Assembly: GCF_015209595.1 (NCBI RefSeq)
Contig: NZ_JADEYS010000022.1
Location: forward strand, 1 to 64,000
From: Pontibacterium sinense
GTDB lineage: Bacteria > Pseudomonadota > Gammaproteobacteria > Pseudomonadales > Balneatricaceae
Direction of reading: 5' to 3'
DNA: 64,000 bases
The translations under genes and the position numbers were made by a program. This document shows, one piece after another, positions 1 to 9,266 of the stretch. The notes under the pieces were generated by a model, which saw nothing but the letters and a program-made list of their open reading frames with translations, was not told the DNA's origin and did no database searches. Positions within the stretch are counted from its first letter, which is position 1. The number at the start of each line of letters is the position of its first letter.

Positions 1-39
1 TGCTGTCCGAAGAAGCTGTTGTCTCAAGCGAGGAGGCGC

Positions 40-67
40 ATTCTACAGACCTCAGCATGGGGGTCAA
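40..67 (-). promoter_or_regulatory. rRNA/tRNA-type promoter reading off the left edge
   Basis: On the minus strand TTGACC (62-67) is followed after 16 bp by TAGAAT (40-45), then a GC-rich discriminator (GCGCCTCC). Upstream (about 77-118) lie several A/T tracts like an UP element. A near-consensus core, a GC-rich discriminator and an UP-like region are typical of stringently controlled stable-RNA promoters. The transcript would run toward base 1 and leave the window, so its gene is not visible. Confidence 0.55.
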
Positions 68-170
68 CAGCCTTTGTAAAAAAACTTCAAAAAAACGCAA
101 AAAAACCTTAAATAGTTCAACAAACAACCAACCCTGATTAAATAACAATCAAACCAAAGCATCAGACACA

Positions 171-197
171 AAAAAGGCGCCTGACGGCGCCCTTTTT
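171..197 (-). terminator. Rho-independent terminator after the universal stress gene
   Basis: A six-base-pair GGCGCC stem (176-181 with 186-191) and a TGAC loop are flanked by an A tract on the left and a T tract on the right. It can therefore work in both directions. On the minus strand it lies just after the stop of the stress-protein gene that ends at 224. Confidence 0.8.
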
Positions 198-223
198 CAA
201 ACAAATCTGTAGATCAATATTGG

Positions 224-649
224 TCAGCGCATCACAAACACCGAACAACTCGCTTGCTCCACCACTTTGGCGGTCACAGAACCCAGCAGTACCTTTTCTA
301 CCAAACTGTGATTGTGGCTTGGAATCGCAATCAAGTCACAATCCAATCGTTTTGCTGTCTTCACAATCTCGCGATGAGGGGCACCTTCAGCCACATGTAC
401 TTCCCAATGAACGTTGTCGGCTAAATTCAGTTCCGCCAGTTCAGTCAACTGATGTTCCATTGCAGCAATCGCTGTCTCTATTGCCCCTTCGGGAAAATAC
501 GATGCCACCACAGGCATATTAAACCCGGGTAAAACACCTAGAAGGTGTATTTCCTGCCCTTTGCTGAGTATTCCATTGAGGTATTTAAGTGCATGCTCCG
601 CCGTCACGATATCTTCCAGATCAACGGGGAAGAGAGCCTTAGTAAACAT
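224..649 (-). CDS. universal stress protein (UspA family)
   Basis: A 141-residue cytoplasmic UspA-fold protein. It begins with the typical first strand (TKALFPVDLEDI) and ends with the ATP-binding-like segment GSVTAKVVEQASCSVFVMR. The glycine motif is LLGSVTAKV rather than a perfect GX2GX9GS/T, so nucleotide binding is likely but unproven. I chose the ATG at 649, which has an AGGG sequence upstream; a GTG at 658 would add three residues. It lies 25 bp after the TRAP permease gene on the same strand and is probably its last cistron. In Halomonas the ectoine TRAP operon teaABC likewise ends in a UspA gene (teaD) that modulates uptake, so a regulatory role toward the transporter is a reasonable inference. 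Confidence 0.85.
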   Translation of the reverse strand: MFTKALFPVDLEDIVTAEHALKYLNGILSKGQEIHLLGVLPGFNMPVVASYFPEGAIETAIAAMEHQLTELAELNLADNVHWEVHVAEGAPHREIVKTAKRLDCDLIAIPSHNHSLVEKVLLGSVTAKVVEQASCSVFVMR

Positions 650-674
650 TACATTCACCCTATGACATTAGCTA

Positions 675-3245
675 TCAGGCAGTTTTTCGACGACGCAGCT
701 GCATGGCGGCCAAACCTGCCAACAATATAAGTACCGGGATATACACCAACTGTTTCGGAGGTCGCTCAGCTTGAGTTTCGATCGCCAGGATTTCCCAGCC
801 GAAATCGATACCCGCCTTTTGCGCTGCGCTATCGAAGCCCACCATATCCACCATGACCTTTTCATCACCGACAGATAACATCAGTCCAACCTCTTGCAAG
901 CGTTGCGCGCCATCCCCGGCTGCGCCCAACTCCAATTCGACAATTTTTTTCACGTAATTGCCATCTATCGTGTCACCCGCCACAGCCAGACGCAGAGAAC
1001 GGTTCTCAGGTAACGTCCCCGCAATCTCTTCTATCTGAACGGCAAGTTTAGTTTCCAGTGGCGGATAAACTTCGTCCCACCAGAAGCCCGGGCGGAACAT
1101 AGAAAACGCCACCAGCAATAACACAGCCGTTTCGTACCAACGACTTTTAACCAGCCAGTACCCCTGTGTCGCCGCAGCAAAGATCAGCATCGCACCTGTT
1201 GCCGACAAGACGGTCATCAACAGATGAAAAGGACCTTCAACACCGATTAACAAAAGCTCAGTATTAAAAATAAACATAAAGGGTAGTACGGCCGTGCGGA
1301 TATCATAGGTAAAACCCTGGATACCTGTTTTGATCGGATCGGAACGCGCAATCGCCGCGGCAGCATAAGCCGCCAGCCCCACAGGGGGCGTGTCATCAGC
1401 CAAAATTCCGAAATAAAACACAAACAGGTGGACCGCTATCAAAGGCACCAATAAGCCATGCTCAGCCCCCAGCGTAACAATAACCGGAGCCATCAATGTG
1501 GAGACAACGATGTAGTTGGCCGTTGTTGGCAATCCCATGCCCAATACCAAACTAATGATGGCGGTAAACAGCAGCATCAACATCACGTTACCGCCAGAGA
1601 TAAACTCCACGAACTCAGTCATGACCAGTCCGATCCCCGTCAACGTGACAGTCCCCACCACAATGCCTGCCGCAGCCGTTGCGACACCAATGCCAATCAT
1701 ATTGCGCGCACCGCTGACCAAACCGTCCAGCAGGTCATGAATACCCACAGCCCCAGAATCCTTCCAGTGATGATCACCACGAAACATCGATTTCAGAGGT
1801 TTATGGGTAACCACAACCGCAGTCATAAATACGGTAGCCCAGAACGCTGACAGTCCCGGTGATAGACGTTCAACGGTGAGGCACCAAACCAATACGACAA
1901 CCGGCAATAGAAAGTAGAGACCAGATTTCACCGTCGGCCCCACTTCCGGCAGTTTGACGATCGCGGCATTTGGATCATCCATGTGTAACTCAGGATATTG
2001 AGCAGCATATCGAATCAATGCCAAATAAGCCGCCAGCATTACGATACCGATCAGCGCGTAGGTTCCGTCACCCAGCACCTCTTTAGACCACCCCATGCCG
2101 TAATAGATCGCCAACGAAAGAATACACACACCTGATATCACCATACTCCAGGTGAGCAACGATTCAGCCAGAGTGGGTTTGTAAGGACGTTCCAGCCCTT
2201 TCATGCCGGCCTTCAGCGCTTCCAGATGCACGATATAGATCAACGCTACATAAGAGATGAGCGCAGGCAGAATCGCGTGTTTGATGACTTCGATATACGA
2301 AACCCCAACATACTCCACCATCAGGAACGCGGCCGCGCCCATAATCGGAGGTGTCAGCTGCCCATTGGTCGAAGCAGCCACTTCGACTGCACCGGCTTTT
2401 TGACCGGGAAACCCAACCCGTTTCATCAACGGAATGGTAAACGTGCCGGTCGTCACAACATTGGCAATCGATGACCCAGACACAAGACCACTTAACCCGG
2501 ACGATACGACGGCGGCTTTTGCGGGTCCGCCTTTCATGTGTCCCAACAGGGAAAACGCGACTTGTGTGAAGTAATTACCGGCACCGGCTTTATCCAGCAG
2601 TGAACCGAATAACACAAAGAGAAAGACAAAACTGGTAGAAACACCCAGCGCGACCCCAAATACACCTTCACTGGACAGCCACTGGTGGGACATCGCCTTA
2701 CTCAGGCTTGCCCCTTTATGGGCGATCACATCCGGCATATACGGACCGCCAAAGGTGTAGATCAGGAAAATTGTCGCGACCACCATCAACGGAGGCCCTA
2801 AAGCACGGCGGGTTGCCTCTAACAGGATCAGCATTCCCGACACGGCTACTACAAGATCCAGTCTATTGGGCGCACCGGCACGATCAGCCAGCTCAGCATG
2901 AAAGATCACCAGATACGAAGCACAAAACGCACCGACCAAACCCAATACCCAGTCCTGTATCGGAATATAAAATCGGGGTGAACTTTTGAGTGCGGGGAAA
3001 GCCGTATAGGCAAGAAATATGGCGAAGCCGAGGTGAATTGAACGTGCCTGCGTATCGTTAAACACGCCAAAGTTCAGCGTAAAGGGCAGTGGTGATGCAT
3101 ACCACAGTTGGAACAGCGACCATGCCAACGCAACACCCCAGAGAAGCTTGCCGGGCAGACCACGCGGCGCACGTGCGCCACTATCCGCCTGTGCAACCAT
3201 CTCTTGAACATCAGGATCAACATGTGGGGTTGGCTTGTCAGTCAC
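675..3245 (-). CDS. TRAP transporter permease, fused small and large membrane subunits (TAXI type)
   Basis: An 856-residue inner-membrane protein joining DctQ-like and DctM-like parts in one chain, as is usual for TRAP permeases that work with TAXI binding proteins. Many hydrophobic segments are visible. The DctM part contains GLVSGSSIANVVTTGTFTIP and ASTNGQLTPPIMGAAAF, both characteristic of the family, and later GMGLPTTANYIV. The C-terminus carries a soluble DUF3394-like domain (about residues 700-835) and one last membrane segment. The start is a GTG with GGAG six bases upstream. It should import an organic acid or similar solute using a sodium gradient; the substrate cannot be read from sequence. 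Confidence 0.92.
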   Translation of the reverse strand: MTDKPTPHVDPDVQEMVAQADSGARAPRGLPGKLLWGVALAWSLFQLWYASPLPFTLNFGVFNDTQARSIHLGFAIFLAYTAFPALKSSPRFYIPIQDWVLGLVGAFCASYLVIFHAELADRAGAPNRLDLVVAVSGMLILLEATRRALGPPLMVVATIFLIYTFGGPYMPDVIAHKGASLSKAMSHQWLSSEGVFGVALGVSTSFVFLFVLFGSLLDKAGAGNYFTQVAFSLLGHMKGGPAKAAVVSSGLSGLVSGSSIANVVTTGTFTIPLMKRVGFPGQKAGAVEVAASTNGQLTPPIMGAAAFLMVEYVGVSYIEVIKHAILPALISYVALIYIVHLEALKAGMKGLERPYKPTLAESLLTWSMVISGVCILSLAIYYGMGWSKEVLGDGTYALIGIVMLAAYLALIRYAAQYPELHMDDPNAAIVKLPEVGPTVKSGLYFLLPVVVLVWCLTVERLSPGLSAFWATVFMTAVVVTHKPLKSMFRGDHHWKDSGAVGIHDLLDGLVSGARNMIGIGVATAAAGIVVGTVTLTGIGLVMTEFVEFISGGNVMLMLLFTAIISLVLGMGLPTTANYIVVSTLMAPVIVTLGAEHGLLVPLIAVHLFVFYFGILADDTPPVGLAAYAAAAIARSDPIKTGIQGFTYDIRTAVLPFMFIFNTELLLIGVEGPFHLLMTVLSATGAMLIFAAATQGYWLVKSRWYETAVLLLVAFSMFRPGFWWDEVYPPLETKLAVQIEEIAGTLPENRSLRLAVAGDTIDGNYVKKIVELELGAAGDGAQRLQEVGLMLSVGDEKVMVDMVGFDSAAQKAGIDFGWEILAIETQAERPPKQLVYIPVLILLAGLAAMQLRRRKTA

Positions 3246-3261
3246 ATTAGCTCCAGATCAG

Positions 3262-3294
3262 AAAACACAAAACGGGAGCCGAAGCCCCCGTTTT
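3262..3294 (-). terminator. intra-operon terminator between binding protein and permease
   Basis: On the minus strand an eight-base-pair stem (72-79 with 84-91 of the 3200s) closes a TTCG tetraloop and is followed by TTTTGTGTTTT. It sits between the binding-protein stop (3305) and the permease start (3245). Partial termination here would give more binding protein than permease, a common design for uptake systems. Confidence 0.65.
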
Positions 3295-3304
3295 TAGCTG
3301 CGAA

Positions 3305-4285
3305 TCAAAGCAGACCCGCTTCCTTGTAGTACTTCGCTGCACCTGGATGCAATGGTGCTGTCAGACCGTCTTTTACCATCTCTTCTTTCTTCAGGTGTCG
3401 GAACGCTGGATGAAGATTACGGAAAGTATCGAAGTTCTCGAATACCGCTTTTACCACCTGATACACCACTTCTTCGGGTACGGCAGCAGAGGTTGCAAAC
3501 GTTGCACCGACACCAAATGTCGCAACATCAGCATCATTACCACGGTACATACCCGCAGGCACGGTTGCAGATCGGTAATAAGAGTTGTCCTTAATTAAAC
3601 CTTCCACTGCGCTGCCATCCACAGTAACCAGTTTGCTATCACACGAGGTGGTCGCCTCTTTAATCGCACCACTTGGATGCCCAACAACGTAAACCATCAC
3701 ATCGATCTTGTTGTCACATAACGCACTGGCCTGTTCAGATGCCTTCAGTTCAGATGCAAGCGCGAAATCATCCATTGTCCAGCCTTTGGCGTTCATCAGC
3801 ACTTCCATCGTGCCACGCTGACCGGATCCAGGGTTACCAATATTGACGCGTTTACCTTTCAGGTCATCAAAGGTTTTGATACCTGAATCGGCGCGAGCAA
3901 CAACCGTAAACGGCTCGGGATGTACAGAGAATACTGCACGCAGATCTTTGTTTGCGCCTTTGTCTTTGAACTTACTGGTGCCGTTATAGGCATGGTATTG
4001 CCAGTCAGACTGCGCAACCCCCATATCCAACTCACCGGCACGGATCGTATTCAGGTTGTAGATAGAGCCACCGGTTGACTCAACCGAGCAACGGATACCG
4101 TGATCTTTACGTCCTTTGTTCACCAGACGGCAGATTGCACCACCAGTTGGATAATAAACACCAGTTACGCCACCGGTACCAATAGTGATGAACTGTTCGG
4201 CGGAAGCGGTCACAGATGCTCCCATCGCAGCAACACCTACCCCAAACGCCAGTAGTGCTGAGGTAACTGTCTTCTTGATCGTCAT
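3305..4285 (-). CDS. TAXI family TRAP transporter solute-binding protein
   Basis: A 326-residue periplasmic protein. It has a clear signal peptide (KKTV, hydrophobic core, cleavage near ASAEQ). The mature protein starts with the TAXI hallmark [20 protein letters not shown] and has further family blocks such as the [14 protein letters not shown] region and [14 protein letters not shown]. It would capture the substrate and deliver it to the fused permease encoded next. It is the first gene of a three-gene operon (binding protein, permease, UspA). Ligands of characterised TAXI proteins include glutamate and glutamine, but specificity cannot be assigned here. Confidence 0.93.
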   Translation of the reverse strand: MTIKKTVTSALLAFGVGVAAMGASVTASAEQFITIGTGGVTGVYYPTGGAICRLVNKGRKDHGIRCSVESTGGSIYNLNTIRAGELDMGVAQSDWQYHAYNGTSKFKDKGANKDLRAVFSVHPEPFTVVARADSGIKTFDDLKGKRVNIGNPGSGQRGTMEVLMNAKGWTMDDFALASELKASEQASALCDNKIDVMVYVVGHPSGAIKEATTSCDSKLVTVDGSAVEGLIKDNSYYRSATVPAGMYRGNDADVATFGVGATFATSAAVPEEVVYQVVKAVFENFDTFRNLHPAFRHLKKEEMVKDGLTAPLHPGAAKYYKEAGLL

Positions 4286-4343
4286 AGCAGTCTCCCTGTT
4301 CTTATTTTTAAGTAGCTCTTTAATAACGAGAGCTGACTGTTAA

Positions 4344-4371
4344 ATAGTAGACACAAGTGCTAAGTGTTCAA
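4344..4371 (-). promoter_or_regulatory. putative sigma-70 promoter of the TAXI-TRAP operon
   Basis: On the minus strand TTGAAC (4366-4371) and TACTAT (4344-4349) are 16 bp apart, about 55 bp before the binding-protein start codon. Both hexamers are close to consensus. No operator stands out nearby. Confidence 0.45.
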
Positions 4372-4453
4372 GAATAAAACACGACTAAATAGCACTATTT
4401 ATGATTTCAATTCATGTAAAACACCCAAGCACTGTTTTTGACACGACACACCT

Positions 4454-6184
4454 TCAATTACGCAGAAACCGTTTTACCTTACGGTAAGGAAAAACATCCA
4501 TAATATTTCCCGCCCTGACCTGATTCTGCATTTCACGCCAGAACTTCACATCGAGAAGATCCTGATGGAGTTCATTAAAGATCTTTCTAACCGTACGATC
4601 ACATCGGGTTAAGATGTGTAACTCCTCCGGAAACACATCGGTTGGTCCGACTGAATACCAAGGTTCATCCATCATTTCCTGTTCGGGATACAGCGCCTCA
4701 GGGATCTCGCGAAAATTACACTCGGTGAGATACATAATCTCATCATAGTCGTAAAAAACGACCCGTCCGTGCCGGGTGATCCCAAAGTTTTTAAACAACA
4801 TGTCACCGGCAAAGATATTAGCTGCGGCCAATTGCTTAATGCATTTTCCAAACTCGTTGATTGCATGAAACACGGCATACTCATCCTTGTTCGCCAACGC
4901 TTCGTTAATATGGATATTCAACGGCGTCATCCGCCGTTCGGTCCAGAGATGTTTGATCAGCACCCTATCCGTTTCAATTTCTACAGAGGATCCCGCCACC
5001 TTTTGCAATTCATCGATCAGCTCATCCGAGAAGCGCGCACGCGGGAAACTGAAATTGGTAAACTCCATGGTATCCGCCATACGCCCAACCCGGTCATGCC
5101 GCTTAACCAGCTGATACTTTTCGATCACCGTACTACGGGCAATATATTTCGAGGAGGAGAAGCTGTCCTTGATAACTTTAAACACCAGTGGATAACTGGG
5201 TAAAGTGAAGACCGTCATCACCATGCCTTTGATACCGGGCGCGACAATCAATTCATCGTCAGAGTTTTTCAGGTGTTCAATAAAAGTACGATAGAACTCA
5301 GCCTTGCCCTGTTTATAAAACCCAACAGAACTGTATAACTCTGCTACGGACTTCATCGGTAGGATCGACTGCATAAACCGAATGAATTCTGATGGAACAT
5401 TTACGTCGGCCATAAAGTACGCCCGGGTAAAGCTGAATATCACCGATACATCGTTCTCTTCAGTGATCAGCGTATCCACGTAGAGACCACCCGCTTCGTT
5501 ATTTAGCAGCGGCAATACAAACGGCAACTGTTTGTCTTGGGTACGTACACGGCCGACGATATAAGCCCCTTTGTTTCGATAGAAGACCGTTTTAACCACT
5601 TCGATAGAGGTGCTTTCTGCATCATTAAATTCATCCGCCATGTTATTGCGCACATGCCGCATAATATTGCGAATATCCCGCCGTTTATTTTCCCAGGGGA
5701 TATCAAAGGCCACATCGTCCAGCAACGTCGATATCATCACCTGTAATCCACGAACGGGATAATACGTTCGATAGATTTCATCACCGGAATCCACAATCCG
5801 ACCCGCCATCGAACTGTGAATAAACATATGCTGATCATCCAGCTGCAAATGCCCGAACAAACGACAATAGATTGAGTTGTAATAGGTTTCGGCCAATTCA
5901 AAATCATCGCGTAAGACGATCAGATTGATATAGGCCTGCTTCGCAAGCAGCCAAAGATCAGAGGTATGTACCGATTCACCCACCGAGCGCTGTAAAGCTT
6001 CAGCCGCATCCTGGCACATACTCTCATAGAGATTAATACGCTCAGTCGAGGCGTGCTGAACCGCGCCCCAATCGGCTAACTCGAAACGCGCCTTCGCACC
6101 TGCGGTAATACGATGAAAATGCGCACGGTAGTCAGAGAAACTCTGCAAAATATCCTGTGCGATCTGTTCTGCCAACATCACCAT
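4454..6184 (-). CDS. aceK: isocitrate dehydrogenase kinase/phosphatase
   Basis: A 576-residue cytoplasmic bifunctional enzyme that phosphorylates and dephosphorylates isocitrate dehydrogenase, setting flux between the TCA cycle and the glyoxylate bypass. Length matches the E. coli enzyme (578). Visible family blocks include the regulatory-domain YYPVRGLQVMISTLLDDVAF, the ATP-loop segment VAPGIKGMVMTVFTLPSYP, LVFKVIKD with its lysine, and the catalytic region DMLFKNFGITRHGRVVFYDYDE. I chose ATG 6184, which has AGAGGG nine bases upstream; a GTG at 6211 is less likely. Unlike E. coli, it is not next to aceA/aceB; it stands alone, divergent from pfkA. Confidence 0.96.
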   Translation of the reverse strand: MVMLAEQIAQDILQSFSDYRAHFHRITAGAKARFELADWGAVQHASTERINLYESMCQDAAEALQRSVGESVHTSDLWLLAKQAYINLIVLRDDFELAETYYNSIYCRLFGHLQLDDQHMFIHSSMAGRIVDSGDEIYRTYYPVRGLQVMISTLLDDVAFDIPWENKRRDIRNIMRHVRNNMADEFNDAESTSIEVVKTVFYRNKGAYIVGRVRTQDKQLPFVLPLLNNEAGGLYVDTLITEENDVSVIFSFTRAYFMADVNVPSEFIRFMQSILPMKSVAELYSSVGFYKQGKAEFYRTFIEHLKNSDDELIVAPGIKGMVMTVFTLPSYPLVFKVIKDSFSSSKYIARSTVIEKYQLVKRHDRVGRMADTMEFTNFSFPRARFSDELIDELQKVAGSSVEIETDRVLIKHLWTERRMTPLNIHINEALANKDEYAVFHAINEFGKCIKQLAAANIFAGDMLFKNFGITRHGRVVFYDYDEIMYLTECNFREIPEALYPEQEMMDEPWYSVGPTDVFPEELHILTRCDRTVRKIFNELHQDLLDVKFWREMQNQVRAGNIMDVFPYRKVKRFLRN

Positions 6185-6221
6185 CGGTCTTACCCTCTGC
6201 GGCCAAAACACTCAGCCACTC

Positions 6222-6227
6222 TATAAT
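6222..6227 (+). promoter_or_regulatory. putative -10 box for pfkA
   Basis: A perfect TATAAT (6222-6227) lies in the aceK-pfkA divergent gap, without a good -35 hexamer. A transcript starting near 6234 would have a leader of about 120 bases before the chosen pfkA start at 6356. Confidence 0.4.
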
Positions 6228-6355
6228 GTAAGGTATGGATGACCTGCCACAGCCCAGCCTTTTACTTTTTGCCTATGCCATATAAGCGTCAACTTAAGGG
6301 ATTAGGCTTGAGCATTAGAAGAGCTGCCAGTGGATTACACGATAGGAGAGATTGG

Positions 6356-7360
6356 ATGTATAAGCTACCCGCGCTTGATGCAGTGAAAGAACTCAAAGCC
6401 ATTGCGGTATTAACCAGCGGTGGCGATGCACCGGGCATGAACCCCGCAATCCGTGGCGTTGTTCGTGCCGCATTAAGTCACGGCATTCGTGTCTATGGGG
6501 TCAATCGGGGCTACAGCGGATTAATCATCGGAGATATCTGGGAGATGAACTCCCGCTCCGTCACCAACATCGTACAACGCGGCGGGACCTTGCTAAAAAG
6601 TGACCGTTGCGAGGCATTTAAAGACCCTACCGTGCGCCATCAGGCGGCTGAGATTCTACGCGAGCGAGAAATTGAAGGCTTAGTTGTCATTGGCGGTGAT
6701 GGTTCCCTCACAGGTGCAGCCTTGCTAGCCGAAGAGTCGGGCATCCCCGTTGTGGGGCTGCCCGGCACAATCGACAATGATATCCACGGCAGCGACGATA
6801 CCATCGGCTTTGATACGGCGGTCAACACTGCTCTGGATGCGATCGACCGTATTCGTGATACAGCCCTTTCCCACGAACGGCTGTTTCTGGTCGAAGTCAT
6901 GGGACGAGATTCCGGCTTTATCGCCACTCAGGTCGGCATCGCCTGCGGTGCGGAGATGGTGGTGATTCCAGAGGTCGAATTTAAGATCCAAAGCCTCTGC
7001 TTTCAACTGGCCAACAACCGCGTCAAAGGCGAAGGCTCCAGCGGGATTATTGTTGTAGCCGAAGGTCCACGACCGGGGCTCACCTACCGCATCGCACAAC
7101 AACTCGAAGAGAACGGTCAATCGCCTAAGGTTTGTATTCTTGGCCATATTCAGCGAGGTGGCAGTCCAACAGGGCATGACCGGGTATTAGCCTCCTGCAT
7201 GGGCGCAACCGCAGTCGACTACCTGCGGGCGGGATACTCCAGCATTATGGTGGGTGTGCAAAAAGGTGAAGTTCTGGATGTTCCGCTGAAAGAGGTGCTC
7301 GAGCGCAAGAAACCCCTCGCCAGCGAATGGATCGCCATGAGCTCACTGCTACACAAGTAG
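6356..7360 (+). CDS. pfkA: ATP-dependent 6-phosphofructokinase
   Basis: A 334-residue cytoplasmic enzyme of glycolysis that phosphorylates fructose 6-phosphate. The N-terminal TSGGDAPGMN loop, GGDGS, the catalytic PGTIDND, MGRDSGFIA and GHIQRGGSPTGHDR are all present. The glycines in GGDGS and PGTIDND point to ATP rather than pyrophosphate as phosphate donor (PPi enzymes carry GGDD and PKTIDND). I chose ATG 6356, with AGGAGA upstream; longer reading frames from 6239 add 39 residues with no family similarity. It is divergent from aceK and followed 35 bp later by zapE. Confidence 0.95.
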   Translation: MYKLPALDAVKELKAIAVLTSGGDAPGMNPAIRGVVRAALSHGIRVYGVNRGYSGLIIGDIWEMNSRSVTNIVQRGGTLLKSDRCEAFKDPTVRHQAAEILREREIEGLVVIGGDGSLTGAALLAEESGIPVVGLPGTIDNDIHGSDDTIGFDTAVNTALDAIDRIRDTALSHERLFLVEVMGRDSGFIATQVGIACGAEMVVIPEVEFKIQSLCFQLANNRVKGEGSSGIIVVAEGPRPGLTYRIAQQLEENGQSPKVCILGHIQRGGSPTGHDRVLASCMGATAVDYLRAGYSSIMVGVQKGEVLDVPLKEVLERKKPLASEWIAMSSLLHK

Positions 7361-7394
7361 CTATCAGCTTCCCGGGGCGCTAAGATGCGTCCCC

Positions 7395-8540
7395 ATGACC
7401 ATCCGTGACTTACCTCTCCAGCAGCGCTATCAGGCCTACCTAGCACAGGGCTACGATGACGATCCTGTGCAACGACATGCATTGGAGCACTTATGCCAGC
7501 TGCAACACCTGCTGAATCAGAAACGCAGTCAAACGCTGCCACGCGGTCTTTATCTCTGGGGACCGGTCGGTCGGGGTAAAACCTTCCTGATGGATCTGTT
7601 CTGCGACTCGTTACAGGAGGATTACGGCAACGATTGTGCATTGCGTCTGCATTTCCACCGTTTTATGTCGCTGATCCACCAGCAACTGCAAGACTACTCC
7701 GGTCACGAAGACCCTCTGCAAGAAGTTGCCAAGGGGCTGGCACAGAAATACCGCGTACTCTGCTTCGACGAGTTTCTAGTAGCTGAGATCGGTGATGCCA
7801 TGTTATTGGGCCGGTTGATTGAACATCTGTTCAGACAAGGCGTGACATTAGTCTGCACATCTAATCGGCCACCGGAAGAGTTGTATCGGGGTGATATCCA
7901 TAAAGATCGTTTTGAGCCTACGGTCAGACGTCTGCGGGATAATATGACCGAAGTAGCGATGGAGGGAGAGAAGGATCACCGTCTGCGTGCGCTCACCCAC
8001 AAAGCAGCGTTTTTTGTTGAGAGTCCTGCATCACTCAGCGACTTATTCCAACCCCATGCAGAACACGTCCACAGCCGCGATACAGATATTCTGGTCTGTC
8101 GACGCCCTATCCCCTGTATCGCGGCAACATCTGATGTGATCTGGTTTGATTTTAACGCCCTCTGCGAAGGCCCGCGCAGCCATCTCGATTACATCGATAT
8201 TGCGCGCCGCTTTCACACGTTGTTTTTAAGCAACGTACCTTTGCTCGGCGGCAAGCAATACGAGCGCATCAAAGCCCGCGGCACCGAAGATGGCGCCATC
8301 GGCTCAAAATCCACCGGCGAGCGGCAGGTGATGATTGGCCAGTCAGATGATCCCGCCCGACGGTTTATAGCATTAGTGGATGAACTCTATGACCGCAGGG
8401 TTAATCTGTTCCTGAATGCAGCGACTGATCTGGATACGCTCTATCAGGGCGATCTGCTGGCCTTTGAGTTCAACCGTACCCGTAGCCGCCTGACCGAGAT
8501 GGCCTCGGAAGAGTATCAACAAGCAGCACACCAACCCTGA
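7395..8540 (+). CDS. zapE: ZapE/AFG1-family ATPase
   Basis: A 381-residue P-loop ATPase of the ZapE (YhcM)/AFG1 family; in E. coli ZapE interacts with FtsZ and the divisome. The Walker A motif is GPVGRGKTFLMD (about residues 55-66) and the Walker B motif is VLCFDEF (about 118-124), followed by the conserved TSNRPPEELYRGDIHKDRF. The length fits the family (about 370-380). It follows pfkA by 35 bp and may share its transcript. A role in cell division is inferred from the family only. Confidence 0.93.
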   Translation: MTIRDLPLQQRYQAYLAQGYDDDPVQRHALEHLCQLQHLLNQKRSQTLPRGLYLWGPVGRGKTFLMDLFCDSLQEDYGNDCALRLHFHRFMSLIHQQLQDYSGHEDPLQEVAKGLAQKYRVLCFDEFLVAEIGDAMLLGRLIEHLFRQGVTLVCTSNRPPEELYRGDIHKDRFEPTVRRLRDNMTEVAMEGEKDHRLRALTHKAAFFVESPASLSDLFQPHAEHVHSRDTDILVCRRPIPCIAATSDVIWFDFNALCEGPRSHLDYIDIARRFHTLFLSNVPLLGGKQYERIKARGTEDGAIGSKSTGERQVMIGQSDDPARRFIALVDELYDRRVNLFLNAATDLDTLYQGDLLAFEFNRTRSRLTEMASEEYQQAAHQP

Positions 8541-8657
8541 CCGCCGGCTCAATCCAGCCTGCGGCTCGTCCCAGACAAGGTCTCTTCCGGCAACCCTGTT
8601 AAGCTATCACTCAGCGATCATCACTTATATTGGCAGGCCAGCCATGAGGAACCCACG

Positions 8658-9266
8658 ATGCGAAGCCTGATGCGATTTTTCTTTCAGGGACTCCTGATTC
8701 TGCTACCGGTCATGCTGACCATCTATCTGGTTTACCTGATCTTCACCGCTCTGAATGAAACCGTTTTTTCTGCTATCGGCAGCCTGTTAACCCTGTTCTT
8801 TCCGGCACTGGAGCCGGGGTTGAGTGCAACACTGGCTGGCACCGCCGTCACCCTGATCGTGATTACTGCTACCGGTTTGCTCGGGTCGCTGTATCTGGGC
8901 CGTTATTTAATGGGTTATGTGGATCGTTTTCTCGAACGCATCCCGCTCATCAAGCTGCTCTATAACGCGCTGAAAGATCTGTTCAACGCCTTCTTAGGGG
9001 ACGCCAAAAGCTTTGATAAACCTGTACTTGTATATTTAAGCGAAGATAAGCGGATTAAAGCGATGGGATTTATGACACGGGAAAGCATGGAGAGCTTCGG
9101 CTTGGAAGATGAGGTCGCCGTCTATCTGCCGCAATCGTATAACTTTGCCGGCAACCTGATTATTGTTCCAAAAACTCAGGTAGAGCGATTAGATGTCGCG
9201 GCCAGTCAGGTGACCGCGTTTGTGGTCAGCGGAGGTGTCTCCACTGACCGGCAGAACAGCAATTAA
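8658..9266 (+). CDS. DUF502 family inner-membrane protein
   Basis: A 202-residue protein of the DUF502 family. Two membrane segments are visible: about residues 8-30 (FFQGLLILLPVMLTIYLVYL) and about 58-80 (AGTAVTLIVITATGLLGSLY). They are followed by a soluble part with the family segment PLIKLLYNALKDLFNAFLG and a C-terminal VPKTQVERLDV region. The function is unknown. The start ATG has GAGG upstream. The last four bases overlap the end of the convergent hydrolase gene. Confidence 0.85.
   Translation: MRSLMRFFFQGLLILLPVMLTIYLVYLIFTALNETVFSAIGSLLTLFFPALEPGLSATLAGTAVTLIVITATGLLGSLYLGRYLMGYVDRFLERIPLIKLLYNALKDLFNAFLGDAKSFDKPVLVYLSEDKRIKAMGFMTRESMESFGLEDEVAVYLPQSYNFAGNLIIVPKTQVERLDVAASQVTAFVVSGGVSTDRQNSN

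Noticed and set aside
6239-6355. A longer N-terminus for pfkA
   Set aside because: The added 39 residues do not look like the family and start close to the predicted transcript start; ATG 6356 has a good ribosome-binding site.
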